NCBI GenBank assembly: GCA_045863055.1
Contig: BTUW01000003.1
Location: 1-64,000 of the forward strand
Reading direction: 5' to 3'
From: UTCHB3 sp008363265
GTDB lineage: Bacteria > Bacteroidota > Ignavibacteria > Ignavibacteriales > Ignavibacteriaceae
DNA: 64,000 nucleotides
Below the pieces are notes generated by a model. The model made no database searches. It was not told the origin of the DNA and saw only the letters and a list, made by a program, of their open reading frames with translations. Positions 28,650 to 38,320 of this stretch are shown piece after piece. Made by a program: the position numbers and the translations under genes. Position 1 is the first letter of the stretch; the number at the start of each line of letters is the position of its first letter.

Positions 28650-29771
28650 CTAGTTATTCGAAAAGATATGGATCCGCCTGAACTCGACGTTGAAAGTCTC
28701 GGCGATCGTCTCATTGGAGCAGTATCCGGCCATGGTACAAACCCCTCTCGTCAGTCCATGGTCATTCATAAGAGCGCTGTTGATGCCGTGATCAGCAATC
28801 GCCTGAATGTATGGAAGTGCGGCATTGGTCAGTCCGAAGCTTGCGGTTCTGGCAACCAGTGCGGTTATGTTTGGAACGCAATAATGGATCACATTATGCA
28901 GGACATAAGTGGGACTTGAAAGACTTGTGGGCCTGCTGGTTGCAATGCACCCTCCCTGATCGATCGATACATCTATGATAACGCTTCCCTTTTTCATCGT
29001 TTTAACCATTTCTTCAGTGACCAGATTAGGGGTTTTCTCACCCTTGATCATCACGGCGCCGATCAAAACATCAGCGAATTTTACGCCACGGCTTATTGTA
29101 TACGGATTTGCAACCACAGTTGTGATCTGCTTGTTGAACATCTTTTCAAGGCGACGCAACCTGTGAATATCCTTGTCGAGAACGATCACCTGAGCACCCC
29201 TGCCAATTGCTGCCTGAGCTGCCACGGTTCCGACCACACCGGCACCGAGTATCACAACAGCGGCAGGTGCGACGCCGGGAATTCCTCCCAGGAGAACTCC
29301 TCGTGATATTTCATTGGTCGACTCAAGCAGGTTTTCTGCCGCCTGAACGGCGAGTTGACCAGCGATCTCACTCATCGAATGAAGTACAGGAAGACCTGCT
29401 TCATCTTCAATAAGTTCGAGTCCAACCGAGATCACTTTTTTCTCCAGAAAAGTGGAGATAACTTTCTTGCTCACAACCGCAAGATTAAGGAAAGATATTA
29501 TCGTCTGATCCTCCTGAAGGAATTTCAGTTCTTCTTCCGTAACCCTGCTGACCTTGACGATCATCTCCGACCGGGTGAAAACCTCTTCGGCTGTGTAAAC
29601 GATCTTGGCACCGACCTGCTTGTACTGCTCATCTGTGAAGTGACTTCCTTCGCCGGCATCGGCCTGAATATAAACAGTATGCCCGCTTCTCACGAGTGCA
29701 TCCACTCCGGCTGGAACAAGGGCTACACGTTTTTCTTCATTCTTGTATTCTTTTGGTATTCCTATTCTCAT
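28650..29771 (-). CDS. ald: alanine dehydrogenase
   Basis: NAD-dependent oxidative deamination of L-alanine to pyruvate and ammonia, cytoplasmic. The protein has 373 residues, the normal length. The N-terminal MRIGIPKEYKNEEKRVALVP is typical, with the substrate arginine and lysine regions. VVILGAGVVGTVAAQAAIGRGA is the NAD-binding Rossmann loop near residue 170, and VDQGGC-like VSIDQGGC lies near 270. It sits between a PLP sulfur/amino-acid lyase and a CoA-transferase, consistent with catabolism to pyruvate and acetyl-CoA. Confidence 0.94.
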   Translation of the reverse strand: MRIGIPKEYKNEEKRVALVPAGVDALVRSGHTVYIQADAGEGSHFTDEQYKQVGAKIVYTAEEVFTRSEMIVKVSRVTEEELKFLQEDQTIISFLNLAVVSKKVISTFLEKKVISVGLELIEDEAGLPVLHSMSEIAGQLAVQAAENLLESTNEISRGVLLGGIPGVAPAAVVILGAGVVGTVAAQAAIGRGAQVIVLDKDIHRLRRLEKMFNKQITTVVANPYTISRGVKFADVLIGAVMIKGEKTPNLVTEEMVKTMKKGSVIIDVSIDQGGCIATSRPTSLSSPTYVLHNVIHYCVPNITALVARTASFGLTNAALPYIQAIADHGINSALMNDHGLTRGVCTMAGYCSNETIAETFNVEFRRIHIFSNN

Positions 29772-29795
29772 CTTTGATCCGAACTTTAGTTATTG

Positions 29796-31115
29796 CTAGA
29801 TTTGTTCGAGTGACATTTCAAGATCCTTGATTATATCATCCGGGTTCTCGATCCCGACTGCGAGCCGTATTCCACCGGGGTGGATACCGTGACCTAAAAG
29901 TTCATCCGCCGGAATGACCGAGTGGGTCATTGTGGCAGGATGTTCGATCAATGTCCGGGTTAAACCGAGGCTTACGGCCAATGTTAGCGTGTAAGCACTC
30001 TTCGCGGCGAAATTCATCAGGGTCCTCCCTTTTTCCTTCTGCTCTTCCAGTGAATTTCCCTTCACAACGAAAAACATCAAACTTCCGGGTGCAAAATTAC
30101 CCTTGAAGTCAGTCATCTGCTTCCGGGCAAGTTCATAATATTTACTGCCGGGCAATCCGGGGTAATTCACAAATTCAATTTTGGGATGCGCTGCCAGATA
30201 TTCTGCTATCTTGATGGCGTTTTCTGTCTGTCGGCTGATCCTTAAATGAAGTGTTGAAAGTCCGTAAGTAAGGATAGTCCATGCAGCCTTTGAAGAGAGC
30301 ACAGCTCCAAAATCTTTTCTGAACAGCAGAAGCATATCCTGGAACTTCTTCGGACCGATCACTGCCCCTCCCATGTCGGTTCCAAATCCGCTGATCCCCT
30401 TTGTCAGTGAATGCACAGTAAAATCGGCTCCCAATTCAATGGGGCGCTGACAGAAAGGAGTCGCGAAGGTGTTGTCGACCACAATGTGGATCCGATCCTT
30501 CTCTTCCCGCCTCGCGTTTTCCAGATCAACGATCTCCCTTATGGCACCGATATCGATAAGATCGAGATTCGGATTACCGGGTGTTTCAAAGTATATAACC
30601 CTGGTCGAAGGCGTTATATATGATCCTAAAACGGTGTGAGCTGTAAGGTCCACGGAAACATACTTGATGTTGAACCTGGGATACCAGTTCTTGAATAGCG
30701 AGAAGGTACAGCCATAAAGTGTTCTGTGCGCGATCAATTCATCCCCGGACTTGAGAAGAACACCCAAAACCCCCGAAATCGCTCCCATTCCCGTGGCGAA
30801 AGTCACCGCCATTTCCCCTTTTTCCGCGAACTGAAGGTTTTCCTCAAGTAACTCTTTATTCGGCTCACCGAGCCTGTCGTAAATATAAATTGGGTCAATA
30901 TCAGAACGGAGAACCGCCGGATTGGCGAATTCCATGAATCCCTCGGCCCCTCTCTCAACAGAATCGAGCCGGAAGATCACCGATGAAGAAAGCGGGGATA
31001 CCACGTGATGCGCGTAGTCCCACTTTTTGCTTATGTTCTTGCCATAGATAAGATGCGTTTCGGCTGAGTAACCGGTCTCATCCACCTGCTTCAGCCTTTC
31101 AATTTCAGAGTCCAT
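29796..31115 (-). CDS. trans-sulfuration family PLP enzyme (Cys/Met metabolism)
   Basis: PLP-dependent enzyme of 439 residues in the cystathionine gamma-synthase/gamma-lyase/methionine gamma-lyase family. ATG at 31115 is chosen because a near-perfect AAAGGAGGT lies just before it. Motifs: YDRLGEPNKELLEE, FATGMGAISGVL, PLP Asp in VVDNTFATP, and Schiff-base lysine in VHSLTKGISGFG. The long N-terminal 60 residues and NTF..P motif fit methionine gamma-lyase or O-acetylhomoserine sulfhydrylase equally; which one is not settled. It is the first gene of a probable operon with ald. Confidence 0.85.
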   Translation of the reverse strand: MDSEIERLKQVDETGYSAETHLIYGKNISKKWDYAHHVVSPLSSSVIFRLDSVERGAEGFMEFANPAVLRSDIDPIYIYDRLGEPNKELLEENLQFAEKGEMAVTFATGMGAISGVLGVLLKSGDELIAHRTLYGCTFSLFKNWYPRFNIKYVSVDLTAHTVLGSYITPSTRVIYFETPGNPNLDLIDIGAIREIVDLENARREEKDRIHIVVDNTFATPFCQRPIELGADFTVHSLTKGISGFGTDMGGAVIGPKKFQDMLLLFRKDFGAVLSSKAAWTILTYGLSTLHLRISRQTENAIKIAEYLAAHPKIEFVNYPGLPGSKYYELARKQMTDFKGNFAPGSLMFFVVKGNSLEEQKEKGRTLMNFAAKSAYTLTLAVSLGLTRTLIEHPATMTHSVIPADELLGHGIHPGGIRLAVGIENPDDIIKDLEMSLEQI

Positions 31116-31195
31116 TGGACCTCCTTTTATACCTATAGTTATTATGTAAACATACAAAAAAGGGACGAGATATTAAAGTTTTTTTATATTTCGGA

Positions 31196-31846
31196 ATGCT
31201 CACTTTAAGAATTTTTACGCCGTACATCATCTTATTCTTCCTGTTCACCGCGGTTGTATTCCCGCAGGGAAGCCGCACCGGAAAAAATGTATCTGAACTT
31301 ACCAAATATATCGCTTCCTCGCCTGCTTTCGATACGAAAGATACAAGGTCTCATATCGACCTGGTAGACTCAATTTTTTTAGAGGCATTGAGCATCTCAG
31401 AAGGTGATATTTCAGGGGCCCTCGCCGCGTGCACCTGGACCTGTCTGACCGTGAGAGCAGCAACGGTAATCTCACCTCTGATCGGATACCCGCTGGTGAT
31501 CCCGTTTTTCTCCGCTTCTGACTCAGTGTTCAGTGAGAAGAACAGGCGTCTCCCAAGATATCTTTTCCCCGATTCACCGTTATCCGGGTCAGGAGACGTG
31601 GATAAGCTCGCCCATTTCTTCGGAACCGCGTACATTGAATACAACAGCTTTATCGCGGGCGTTACATTTTTCTTCGGTGTTTTCATTGAGGTTTTTGAAG
31701 AATCGTTCAAAGTTGATTCAAAATTCTCCCTCAGGGATGTCAATGTTAATTCTCTCGGAATTAAATTTGGAGACGGATTAAAGAAAAAAAGTGATCTTTT
31801 ACCCTCACAATTTCTAAAACAGTACAAGACACACAACGAAAAATAA
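31196..31846 (+). CDS. uncharacterised exported/membrane protein
   Basis: Protein of 216 residues with an N-terminal signal peptide (FTPYIILFFLFTAVVFPQG). A hydrophobic stretch lies near residues 85-105, and the segment DVDKLAHFFGTAYIEYNSF is followed by a helical GVTFFFGVFIEVFEE. This arrangement resembles the YfiM/DUF2279 group, in which DK..H begins a membrane hairpin, but the match is weak. Its stop is 1 nt before the start of the NtrC-type regulator, suggesting co-transcription. No function is proposed. Confidence 0.7.
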   Translation: MLTLRIFTPYIILFFLFTAVVFPQGSRTGKNVSELTKYIASSPAFDTKDTRSHIDLVDSIFLEALSISEGDISGALAACTWTCLTVRAATVISPLIGYPLVIPFFSASDSVFSEKNRRLPRYLFPDSPLSGSGDVDKLAHFFGTAYIEYNSFIAGVTFFFGVFIEVFEESFKVDSKFSLRDVNVNSLGIKFGDGLKKKSDLLPSQFLKQYKTHNEK

Positions 31847-31847
31847 A

Positions 31848-33212
31848 ATGCCAAGAATTTTAATTGTAGACGATGAACCCGGAATAAGGGAAAGTATCGC
31901 GATGATACTCGAATATGAAGGGTATGAGACCGGTGAAGCCGGGACCGGCGAGGAAGGGCTTGAAAGGATCGGTGAGCATAAATTTGACGCTGTTCTGCTC
32001 GATATAAACATGCCCGGCATCGACGGTTTTGAGACTCTCCGCAGAATAAAGGAGATCGACAAGCACCTGAATGTGGTTATCATCTCCGCTTACGGCAATA
32101 TCGAGAACGCAATCAAAGCCACTAAAACAGGAGCTTTCGATTTCCTCGAGAAACCGGTTGACCGCGATAAACTGCTGATCACCGTCAGAAACGCCTCTGA
32201 GCAGGCGATACTGAAAAAAGAATATGAGACGATCAAAAAAGAGATTGAAGCCCCCTCCCCGATCCTCGGCAATTCACGGCAGATCAAAAATATTCTCGAG
32301 ATGATCGCCAAAGTTGCTCCGACTGACGCGAGAGTGCTGATCCTGGGCGAGAATGGGACCGGAAAAGAGCTTGTTGCCCGCGCGATCCACACCGGCTCAC
32401 CGAGGGCAAGCTCACCTTTTGTTGAAGTGAACTGCGCGGCTATCCCAAATGAGTTGATCGAATCGGAATTATTCGGTCATGAGAAAGGATCGTTCACCGG
32501 GGCACTGAACCAAAGAACCGGCAAGTTCGAACTCGCTGATAAAGGCACATTATTCCTTGATGAGATCGGTGACATGAGCCTCCAGGCACAGGCCAAAGTT
32601 CTCAGGGCCATTGAAGATGGTATGATAGAAAGGGTTGGCGGCTCAAAAAAGATTCCCGTCGAGGTGCGTATTGTGGCGGCGACCAACAGGGACCTGACCG
32701 ATATGATAAGCAAGGGTGAATTTCGGGAAGACCTTTATCACCGCCTCAATGTTATCCCTCTTAAACTACCCCCACTCAGAGAAAGAATTGATGACATCCC
32801 CGTGCTGGTTGAGCATTTTGCCCGCGAGATCGCGCTTAAACACAAAAAACTGGTTCCAAAATTTTCCGAGGATGCCGTTACGCTTCTGAAAAAACTAAAG
32901 TGGACCGGAAACGTCAGGGAGCTTCGAAATATTATTGAAAGGATCATCATACTTGCCAATTCCCCTGTAATTAAACTGGGCGATATCGACTTTCTGCTCC
33001 CCGTTGAAAAGGTCTCAATCGATGACCTTATCTCGGAAAGCAGCTCCTTTCAGGACTTCAAAGATCGTGCGGAGAAAGCTTACATCCTCAGACAACTTGA
33101 ACTGAACAGCTGGAATATCAGCAAAACAGCAGAGGATCTTGATATCCAGAGGAGTCACCTCTACAACAAACTTAAAAAATACGGAATAGAAAAAGGAGAT
33201 TCAAATGGGTGA
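31848..33212 (+). CDS. sigma54-dependent response regulator, NtrC family
   Basis: Cytoplasmic transcription activator of 454 residues. Receiver domain 1-115 with phospho-acceptor in DAVLLDINMPG near residue 52. AAA+ domain about 140-370 with Walker A GENGTGKEL, GSFTGA (a common variant of GAFTGA that touches sigma54), Walker B GTLFLDEIGDM, and an arginine-finger region. The C-terminal Fis-type helix-turn-helix (NSWNISKTAEDLDIQRSHLYNKL) binds DNA. No histidine kinase is adjacent; the nearest is at 40.6 kb. It overlaps the HIT gene by 8 nt. Confidence 0.94.
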   Translation: MPRILIVDDEPGIRESIAMILEYEGYETGEAGTGEEGLERIGEHKFDAVLLDINMPGIDGFETLRRIKEIDKHLNVVIISAYGNIENAIKATKTGAFDFLEKPVDRDKLLITVRNASEQAILKKEYETIKKEIEAPSPILGNSRQIKNILEMIAKVAPTDARVLILGENGTGKELVARAIHTGSPRASSPFVEVNCAAIPNELIESELFGHEKGSFTGALNQRTGKFELADKGTLFLDEIGDMSLQAQAKVLRAIEDGMIERVGGSKKIPVEVRIVAATNRDLTDMISKGEFREDLYHRLNVIPLKLPPLRERIDDIPVLVEHFAREIALKHKKLVPKFSEDAVTLLKKLKWTGNVRELRNIIERIIILANSPVIKLGDIDFLLPVEKVSIDDLISESSSFQDFKDRAEKAYILRQLELNSWNISKTAEDLDIQRSHLYNKLKKYGIEKGDSNG

Positions 33213-33552
33213 GACCATTTTCTCGAAGATTATCAGAAAAGAAATTCCTGCAGCTATTGTTTATGAGTCGGAAACGGTTCTTGCCTTTAAGGATATCAAT
33301 CCGCAGGCACCGGTTCACATTCTGATCGTTCCCAAAAAGGAAATCGACCGGATCCATAACTTTGACACAATAACAGATACATCACTGCTTGCAGACCTGT
33401 TTGAAGCTGCCAGGAAGATCGCTGACGAACTCGGAATTGCCGGCAACGGATACCGGCTCGTGATCAATAACGGAGACGATGGAGGTCAGGAAGTACAACA
33501 CCTCCATCTCCATCTTCTCGGCGGAAGAAAAATGACATGGCCTCCGGGTTGA
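33205..33552 (+). CDS. hinT: HIT family nucleotide hydrolase (HinT-like)
   Basis: Small cytoplasmic purine-nucleoside phosphoramidase-type protein of 115 residues. IFSKIIRKEIPAAIVYE at the start and the histidine triad HLHLHLLGG near residue 100 are diagnostic of HinT. The C-terminal KMTWPPG is also typical. AAAGGAG lies before the ATG, inside the end of the upstream regulator gene, and the 8-nt overlap suggests translational coupling. Confidence 0.93.
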   Translation: MGETIFSKIIRKEIPAAIVYESETVLAFKDINPQAPVHILIVPKKEIDRIHNFDTITDTSLLADLFEAARKIADELGIAGNGYRLVINNGDDGGQEVQHLHLHLLGGRKMTWPPG

Positions 33553-33569
33553 TGCCAAAGGCGATTTGA

Positions 33570-35210
33570 TCAAAATTCTTTTTTTAGGATGATCTTTTCT
33601 TCCGGATCAAAGATCACCCTGTCTGCACCGGGTTTAACCATAAACCTGAAAGTTTCCCCGTTTGCTGAGTTGAACCCGGTGAAAACTTCAGAACTTCCGT
33701 CGTTGTATTCCACCTTAAGTTCAAAAGTAGCCTGATAATAAAGCCTCTCCCACCCTTCCTGGATGAATGTGGCTTCGAGAATATCCGACCCGTTCTCACT
33801 CAGGAAACGGAAACGGTTCATGTAAACGGGGTGACCCGGGTGTTTCAGCCACTGATCAAAAAACCAGTTATAATCCTTCCCCGTCAATTCATTTGTAATT
33901 TTCACAAAGTCCGCAGTGGTCGCGTTCCCGAACTTAAGGGCCGGATCAGTGGTGAACCTCTTTAATATTTCGAAAAACTTTTCCTTCCCGACTTCCTCGC
34001 GCAGCATGTAGATCACACAGGCGGCTTTTTTATAAATGAGTGCTGAATTATAGAACTCTTCTCCGGGAGGAATATCTGTGTTCCACTTTGATTCCGATAT
34101 TGCATCCTTCGGATCAGCAATGAAATAATAATTGGCGAAATCCCGCATCACCGCCTTGTACTGACCGTCTTCGGGCCTGGTCCAGGTCTCGATCCAATAA
34201 GCCTCCATATACTCTGCAAATCCCTCGTTCAGCCAAATATCTTCCCAATTCTCCGGTGTGATGAGGTCACCAAACCACTGATGTGCGAACTCATGAACAG
34301 CAAGAAGATCATACCAGCAACCCGCGCACAAGGTGATAAAACTCTGGTTTTCCATACCTCCGTAAGGGAAATCTGATGTAAGCGTGGCAAAGCTTATCTT
34401 TTCGAAAGGATACTCGCCGAAATGATCTTCAAAAAAATCGAGCATAATGGGAATGATATCCCTGATGTAGTTTACTTCCCTCTCGTTTTCATTCCTTCTC
34501 CAGTAGAGCTCCACAGGAATATCTCTTCCACTCAGTTTGGACCTGACAGAACTTTTTTTCAATTTGTAATCTGTTGATGCCGAAAAAACCATCTGATAGG
34601 TTGCCATCGGAATGAGGCTCCGCCACTTCCATTTTTTATGGCCCATTGTATCAGTGATCCCTTCATTCTGTCCGACGGCACCGACGATAACGTTGCCGGG
34701 AACTGTCGCTGAAATTGAGAAAAGTGCTTTATCTGAGGGATGGTCGTTACAGATGAACCAGTCACGTGCCTCAATAGGTGCATTGTTGGTAAATACCGAC
34801 CCCTTGGATACAAAAAATCCTTCGTCTTTCACGCCGGAATGACTGTATTGCAGTTTGATAGTGACTGTATCTCCGGCGGAGATACCTTCAGGTAACCGAA
34901 GATACATAATCCCCGACTCATGCTTTACCAGTTCGGCTCCTTCAACTTGCCCGGGTATGATCGAAGCTTGTGATGCATGGAAGCGGATCACTCTGTCGGT
35001 GTTGAGGGAGCCTGTGACAAATCTTATCTCTTGTTTCGCCCCGAAACTGCGGTGGGCGTTTTTTGTAAAATTTTCTACAAGATTCAGGTCAAGATCATAC
35101 GACAGAACGTCTATCGAATCATCATAAGGAGGAAGTGACTGAGCTGTCATCCTTCCGGAAAGTAATGCCAGTGTAATTGCAAGAAGATAGAGTTGCAAAT
35201 TTTTAGTCAC
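33570..35210 (-). CDS. secreted M1-family aminopeptidase
   Basis: Zinc metallopeptidase of 546 residues, exported by an N-terminal signal peptide (LQLYLLAITLALLSGRMTAQ). GGMENQSFI is the substrate N-terminus recognition loop. The zinc site HEFAH near residue 303 plus downstream NEGFAEY forms HExxH-18x-E. The protein is shorter than E. coli PepN and lacks its long C-terminal helical domain, as in ColAA or Ape2-like forms. GTG start directly after the purM stop implies co-transcription. Likely feeds on extracellular peptides. Confidence 0.88.
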   Translation of the reverse strand: MTKNLQLYLLAITLALLSGRMTAQSLPPYDDSIDVLSYDLDLNLVENFTKNAHRSFGAKQEIRFVTGSLNTDRVIRFHASQASIIPGQVEGAELVKHESGIMYLRLPEGISAGDTVTIKLQYSHSGVKDEGFFVSKGSVFTNNAPIEARDWFICNDHPSDKALFSISATVPGNVIVGAVGQNEGITDTMGHKKWKWRSLIPMATYQMVFSASTDYKLKKSSVRSKLSGRDIPVELYWRRNENEREVNYIRDIIPIMLDFFEDHFGEYPFEKISFATLTSDFPYGGMENQSFITLCAGCWYDLLAVHEFAHQWFGDLITPENWEDIWLNEGFAEYMEAYWIETWTRPEDGQYKAVMRDFANYYFIADPKDAISESKWNTDIPPGEEFYNSALIYKKAACVIYMLREEVGKEKFFEILKRFTTDPALKFGNATTADFVKITNELTGKDYNWFFDQWLKHPGHPVYMNRFRFLSENGSDILEATFIQEGWERLYYQATFELKVEYNDGSSEVFTGFNSANGETFRFMVKPGADRVIFDPEEKIILKKEF

Positions 35211-36206
35211 TTAGACTGTCTCCCCGATCAGGATTGATTCTTCACCATGCTCCTTTGCGATCTGAATTGCCCTATCGACGTTTTGCGGCGGTACAATGGC
35301 GATCAGACCGATCCCAAGGTTGAAGACATGTCTCATCTCCTCTTCGGAAATCCCACCGGTTTTCCTGATCAGTTCAAAAACCGGGGGTATTTCCCATGCA
35401 TTCCAGTTGATTCGCAGATCGAGACTTTTAGGTACGACACGTGTAGTGTTTCCCACGATTCCCCCGCCGGTGATGTGCGAAAGCCCACTGACAAGACCGG
35501 CATCATGGAGTGACCTGATAAGTTTTAGATATGATCTGTGTATGCTTAACAGTTCGTCACCAAGTCTCCCGCCAAGTTCATCCATGTACTCCCGGGGTGA
35601 GTACCTGCTGAAAAGAACTTTCCGTGCGAGTGAGTATCCGTTGGTATGTAGTCCTGAGGAACGGTAACCGATAAGTATATCTCCTTTGTTTATTCCGGAC
35701 CCATTTATTACGCGGTCTTTTTCAACCACACCGACAATGGTTCCTGACATGTCATACTCACCTTCGGTATAGAGGCCCGGCATTTCTGCAGTCTCGCCTC
35801 CGATCAGAGCGCAACCGTTCTCAAGGCATCCCCGGGCGAAACCTTCAACTATTTTCTCAGCAACAGCCGGATCAAGTTTTCCGAATGCCATATAATCAAG
35901 AAAATACAGGGGTTCGGCACCGCAGACTGCTATGTCGTTCACGCAATGGTTTACGAGATCATGCCCAACAGTGTCATGTCTTTCCATCGCGAATGCAACT
36001 TTAAGTTTGGTTCCAACTCCGTCAACGCTTGAGACCAGCACAGGTTTATGGTATTTTTCGAGGTCCAGTTCATAAAACGAACCAAAGAGCCCGATATCAC
36101 TAAGGACATTTTTACCGAAGGTGGACCTTGCCAGAGTTTTTATTCTTCTAACTGTTTCATCCCCGGCTTCAATACTCACACCGGCTTTTTCATATGTTTC
36201 GTTCAC
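35211..36206 (-). CDS. purM: phosphoribosylformylglycinamidine cyclo-ligase (AIR synthetase)
   Basis: Purine synthesis step forming AIR from FGAM with ATP. The protein has 331 residues. SSVDGVGTKLKVAF near residue 60, NDIAVCGAEPLYFLDY, GCALIGGETAEMPG and SGLSHITGGGIVGNTTRVVP are the conserved ATP and substrate motifs of PurM. GTG start with GGAG 6 nt upstream. It directly abuts the M1 peptidase start, an unusual partner; no other pur genes are in the window. Confidence 0.95.
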   Translation of the reverse strand: MNETYEKAGVSIEAGDETVRRIKTLARSTFGKNVLSDIGLFGSFYELDLEKYHKPVLVSSVDGVGTKLKVAFAMERHDTVGHDLVNHCVNDIAVCGAEPLYFLDYMAFGKLDPAVAEKIVEGFARGCLENGCALIGGETAEMPGLYTEGEYDMSGTIVGVVEKDRVINGSGINKGDILIGYRSSGLHTNGYSLARKVLFSRYSPREYMDELGGRLGDELLSIHRSYLKLIRSLHDAGLVSGLSHITGGGIVGNTTRVVPKSLDLRINWNAWEIPPVFELIRKTGGISEEEMRHVFNLGIGLIAIVPPQNVDRAIQIAKEHGEESILIGETV

Positions 36207-36316
36207 TATATCTCCGGGATATTACGATCAGGAAAACTAAATTCTTTTAAACTTTAATTTAAAGATTTAGTATTTTTAATCAGATGAAATTCAGAAAACT
36301 TTATGAGGAAAAAGAA

Positions 36317-38320
36317 ATGACTCTTGCCCAGAGGGTATTGATATTAACTTTTGTGCTCTTTCTCCACCGGACCGGCATCCCCCAGTCTTATGAAGTAATT
36401 CCTCAAACATCCCACGTAAACGGAACAAAGACGGCAGTTATTTCCCCTGATGGTAATTATTTGGTTACATCGGGATTCGACTGCTTGATAAAGATAAGAA
36501 GGTATCCTTCGGGTGAAGTGTTGGGCCAGATCAAAACCGCCCCCGGGATTGTTAATTCGATTGTTTTTATTTCTGATTCAAAAATAGTGACCGGCGACTC
36601 AAAAGGAAATCTGGCAGTTTACGACATACTCACCACTGAGAAAATTATCGCCAGGAACATATCTTTTCAACAAATAAATTCAGTGGTTTATGATCGTTCC
36701 TCACGACTCTACTGGTGTGCCGGGTTTGGAGGGTTACTCGCCGCCATTGAACCCGATTCACTCAAAACCCATTTTTTCTCCCGCGGGTTGGCTGCTGATA
36801 TAAATGTAGCTGATGCGGGAAATAACGGTGATCTCTATCTTGGTTCAACCTCAGGTGTCGTCTATCTGTTTAATACGATAAACAGCGTATTTGTTGATTC
36901 GATTGGTGCTTTCAGTAGCGATGTATCAGGAATCAAGATTCTGAATGGGGGTGAGAGGATCATAGCATCCTCATATTCGGGTGAGGTAAAATGCTATAAC
37001 TATAGCAATAACAATGGGTTTGGACGTATCTTCTCAACCCGGCCCGAGCCTTCAAATATTCTCACTTCCCTCTCTGTCTCCCCCTCTTCTAAAACGGCAG
37101 TGGTTACTTCTTTCGATAACATGATAATACTCATTGATTCAGAGACCGGTAAGGTTACGGGATCGTTCCCTGCACACGAGTATATGATTGCCGGTACACT
37201 TTTTAAAAATGAGAAGGAACTGGTGAGTTTTTCTTTTGGGCATCGTTCGTTCATTTGGGATCTCGATGATGTGAAAAGTCCCAAATACACTCTGAACGGA
37301 AATAACAGTTCTGTAATGAGGATCGCCACCGGTAAGCATTGGCTTATCTTTGCGGAAGAAGACGGTTCTGTATTCGCATCTGATCTTAAAAATGGCCTTA
37401 AAACTTTCAGTGTGCTGAGAAGCCTCTCAGCTGTTACAGCAATCTCTCTTGATGACCGGAACGACAGGGTTGCGGTCGGTCTGGCAGATGGTAATGTGCT
37501 TATAGCTGACTTGAAAGTTCCCGGCGTTGTTTATCAGGAAAAGTTCGGAAGCAAAGAAATAATTGCGCTGGCACTGAGTGATAAAAAACTGGTTGTCGCT
37601 GGTAACGACAGGGTCTTGCGGATCGCCAGTCTATCAGCTCCATCGGGGGTTTCATCCGTTGTTGAGTCACCTTTGAAGAGCCGATTCAAATCAATCGCTA
37701 TTGAGCAAAATTATGATATAGTTGCGGCAGGTACCAACGAGGGAGTGATCTACTTTATCGACCCGGTTAACGGTAACAAGGTTAGCACGCTCTCGGGCCA
37801 CTCAATGGCGGTTAACTCTGTGGCATTCGATGGATCCGGGAAGTTCTTCATTTCAGGTTCCGCTGACAACACCGTGCGGTTCTGGTCGGTCGATGAAATT
37901 TTAAACTTCAAAACAGTCACAAACGATCTTGGATTTATTTCCGGAGCTGTTTTCACTGAAGGTGACCGGATCATGGCTGCCGGTGAAGGAGGAACAGTTG
38001 TTTTTTCGGGGGTTTCAGGCGTTGATGTCGTAAAACCGGAGCAAAACGATATTTCGGTCGAATTTCCCGGTATTTTCGGGGAGCAGCATTTTGCCGCACT
38101 GACTGGGGCAGGCCATATTATTGTCTGGAATATCACAACCGGTGGGCGGGACTTCGTTATCATCCCGGAAGGTGAAAGAATTCAGGTGCTCGATATAAAG
38201 GCAAAAACACTATACACTAACGGGCAAACCATGCCGTTTCTGTTTAGACTAAAACAGGGAGCAGGTGCAACCCTCACACCGGAGGTTAAAAAAGCAACCG
38301 GTCTGAGGATTGCTTTTTAA
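36317..38320 (+). CDS. exported WD40-repeat protein
   Basis: Protein of about 667 residues. ATG at 36317 is preferred over the one at 36284 because GAGGAA lies upstream and a signal peptide follows (MTLAQRVLILTFVLFLHRTG). The mature part is a series of about 12-14 degenerate WD40 blades. The clearest are AVISPDGNYLVTSGFDCLIKI near the start and the canonical blade LSGHSMAVNSVAFDGSGKF...SGSADNTVRFW near residue 500. This suggests two stacked propellers. No enzymatic domain is seen; probably a scaffold in the periplasm or at the surface. It shares a TTAA stop with the convergent STAS gene. Confidence 0.8.
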   Translation: MTLAQRVLILTFVLFLHRTGIPQSYEVIPQTSHVNGTKTAVISPDGNYLVTSGFDCLIKIRRYPSGEVLGQIKTAPGIVNSIVFISDSKIVTGDSKGNLAVYDILTTEKIIARNISFQQINSVVYDRSSRLYWCAGFGGLLAAIEPDSLKTHFFSRGLAADINVADAGNNGDLYLGSTSGVVYLFNTINSVFVDSIGAFSSDVSGIKILNGGERIIASSYSGEVKCYNYSNNNGFGRIFSTRPEPSNILTSLSVSPSSKTAVVTSFDNMIILIDSETGKVTGSFPAHEYMIAGTLFKNEKELVSFSFGHRSFIWDLDDVKSPKYTLNGNNSSVMRIATGKHWLIFAEEDGSVFASDLKNGLKTFSVLRSLSAVTAISLDDRNDRVAVGLADGNVLIADLKVPGVVYQEKFGSKEIIALALSDKKLVVAGNDRVLRIASLSAPSGVSSVVESPLKSRFKSIAIEQNYDIVAAGTNEGVIYFIDPVNGNKVSTLSGHSMAVNSVAFDGSGKFFISGSADNTVRFWSVDEILNFKTVTNDLGFISGAVFTEGDRIMAAGEGGTVVFSGVSGVDVVKPEQNDISVEFPGIFGEQHFAALTGAGHIIVWNITTGGRDFVIIPEGERIQVLDIKAKTLYTNGQTMPFLFRLKQGAGATLTPEVKKATGLRIAF

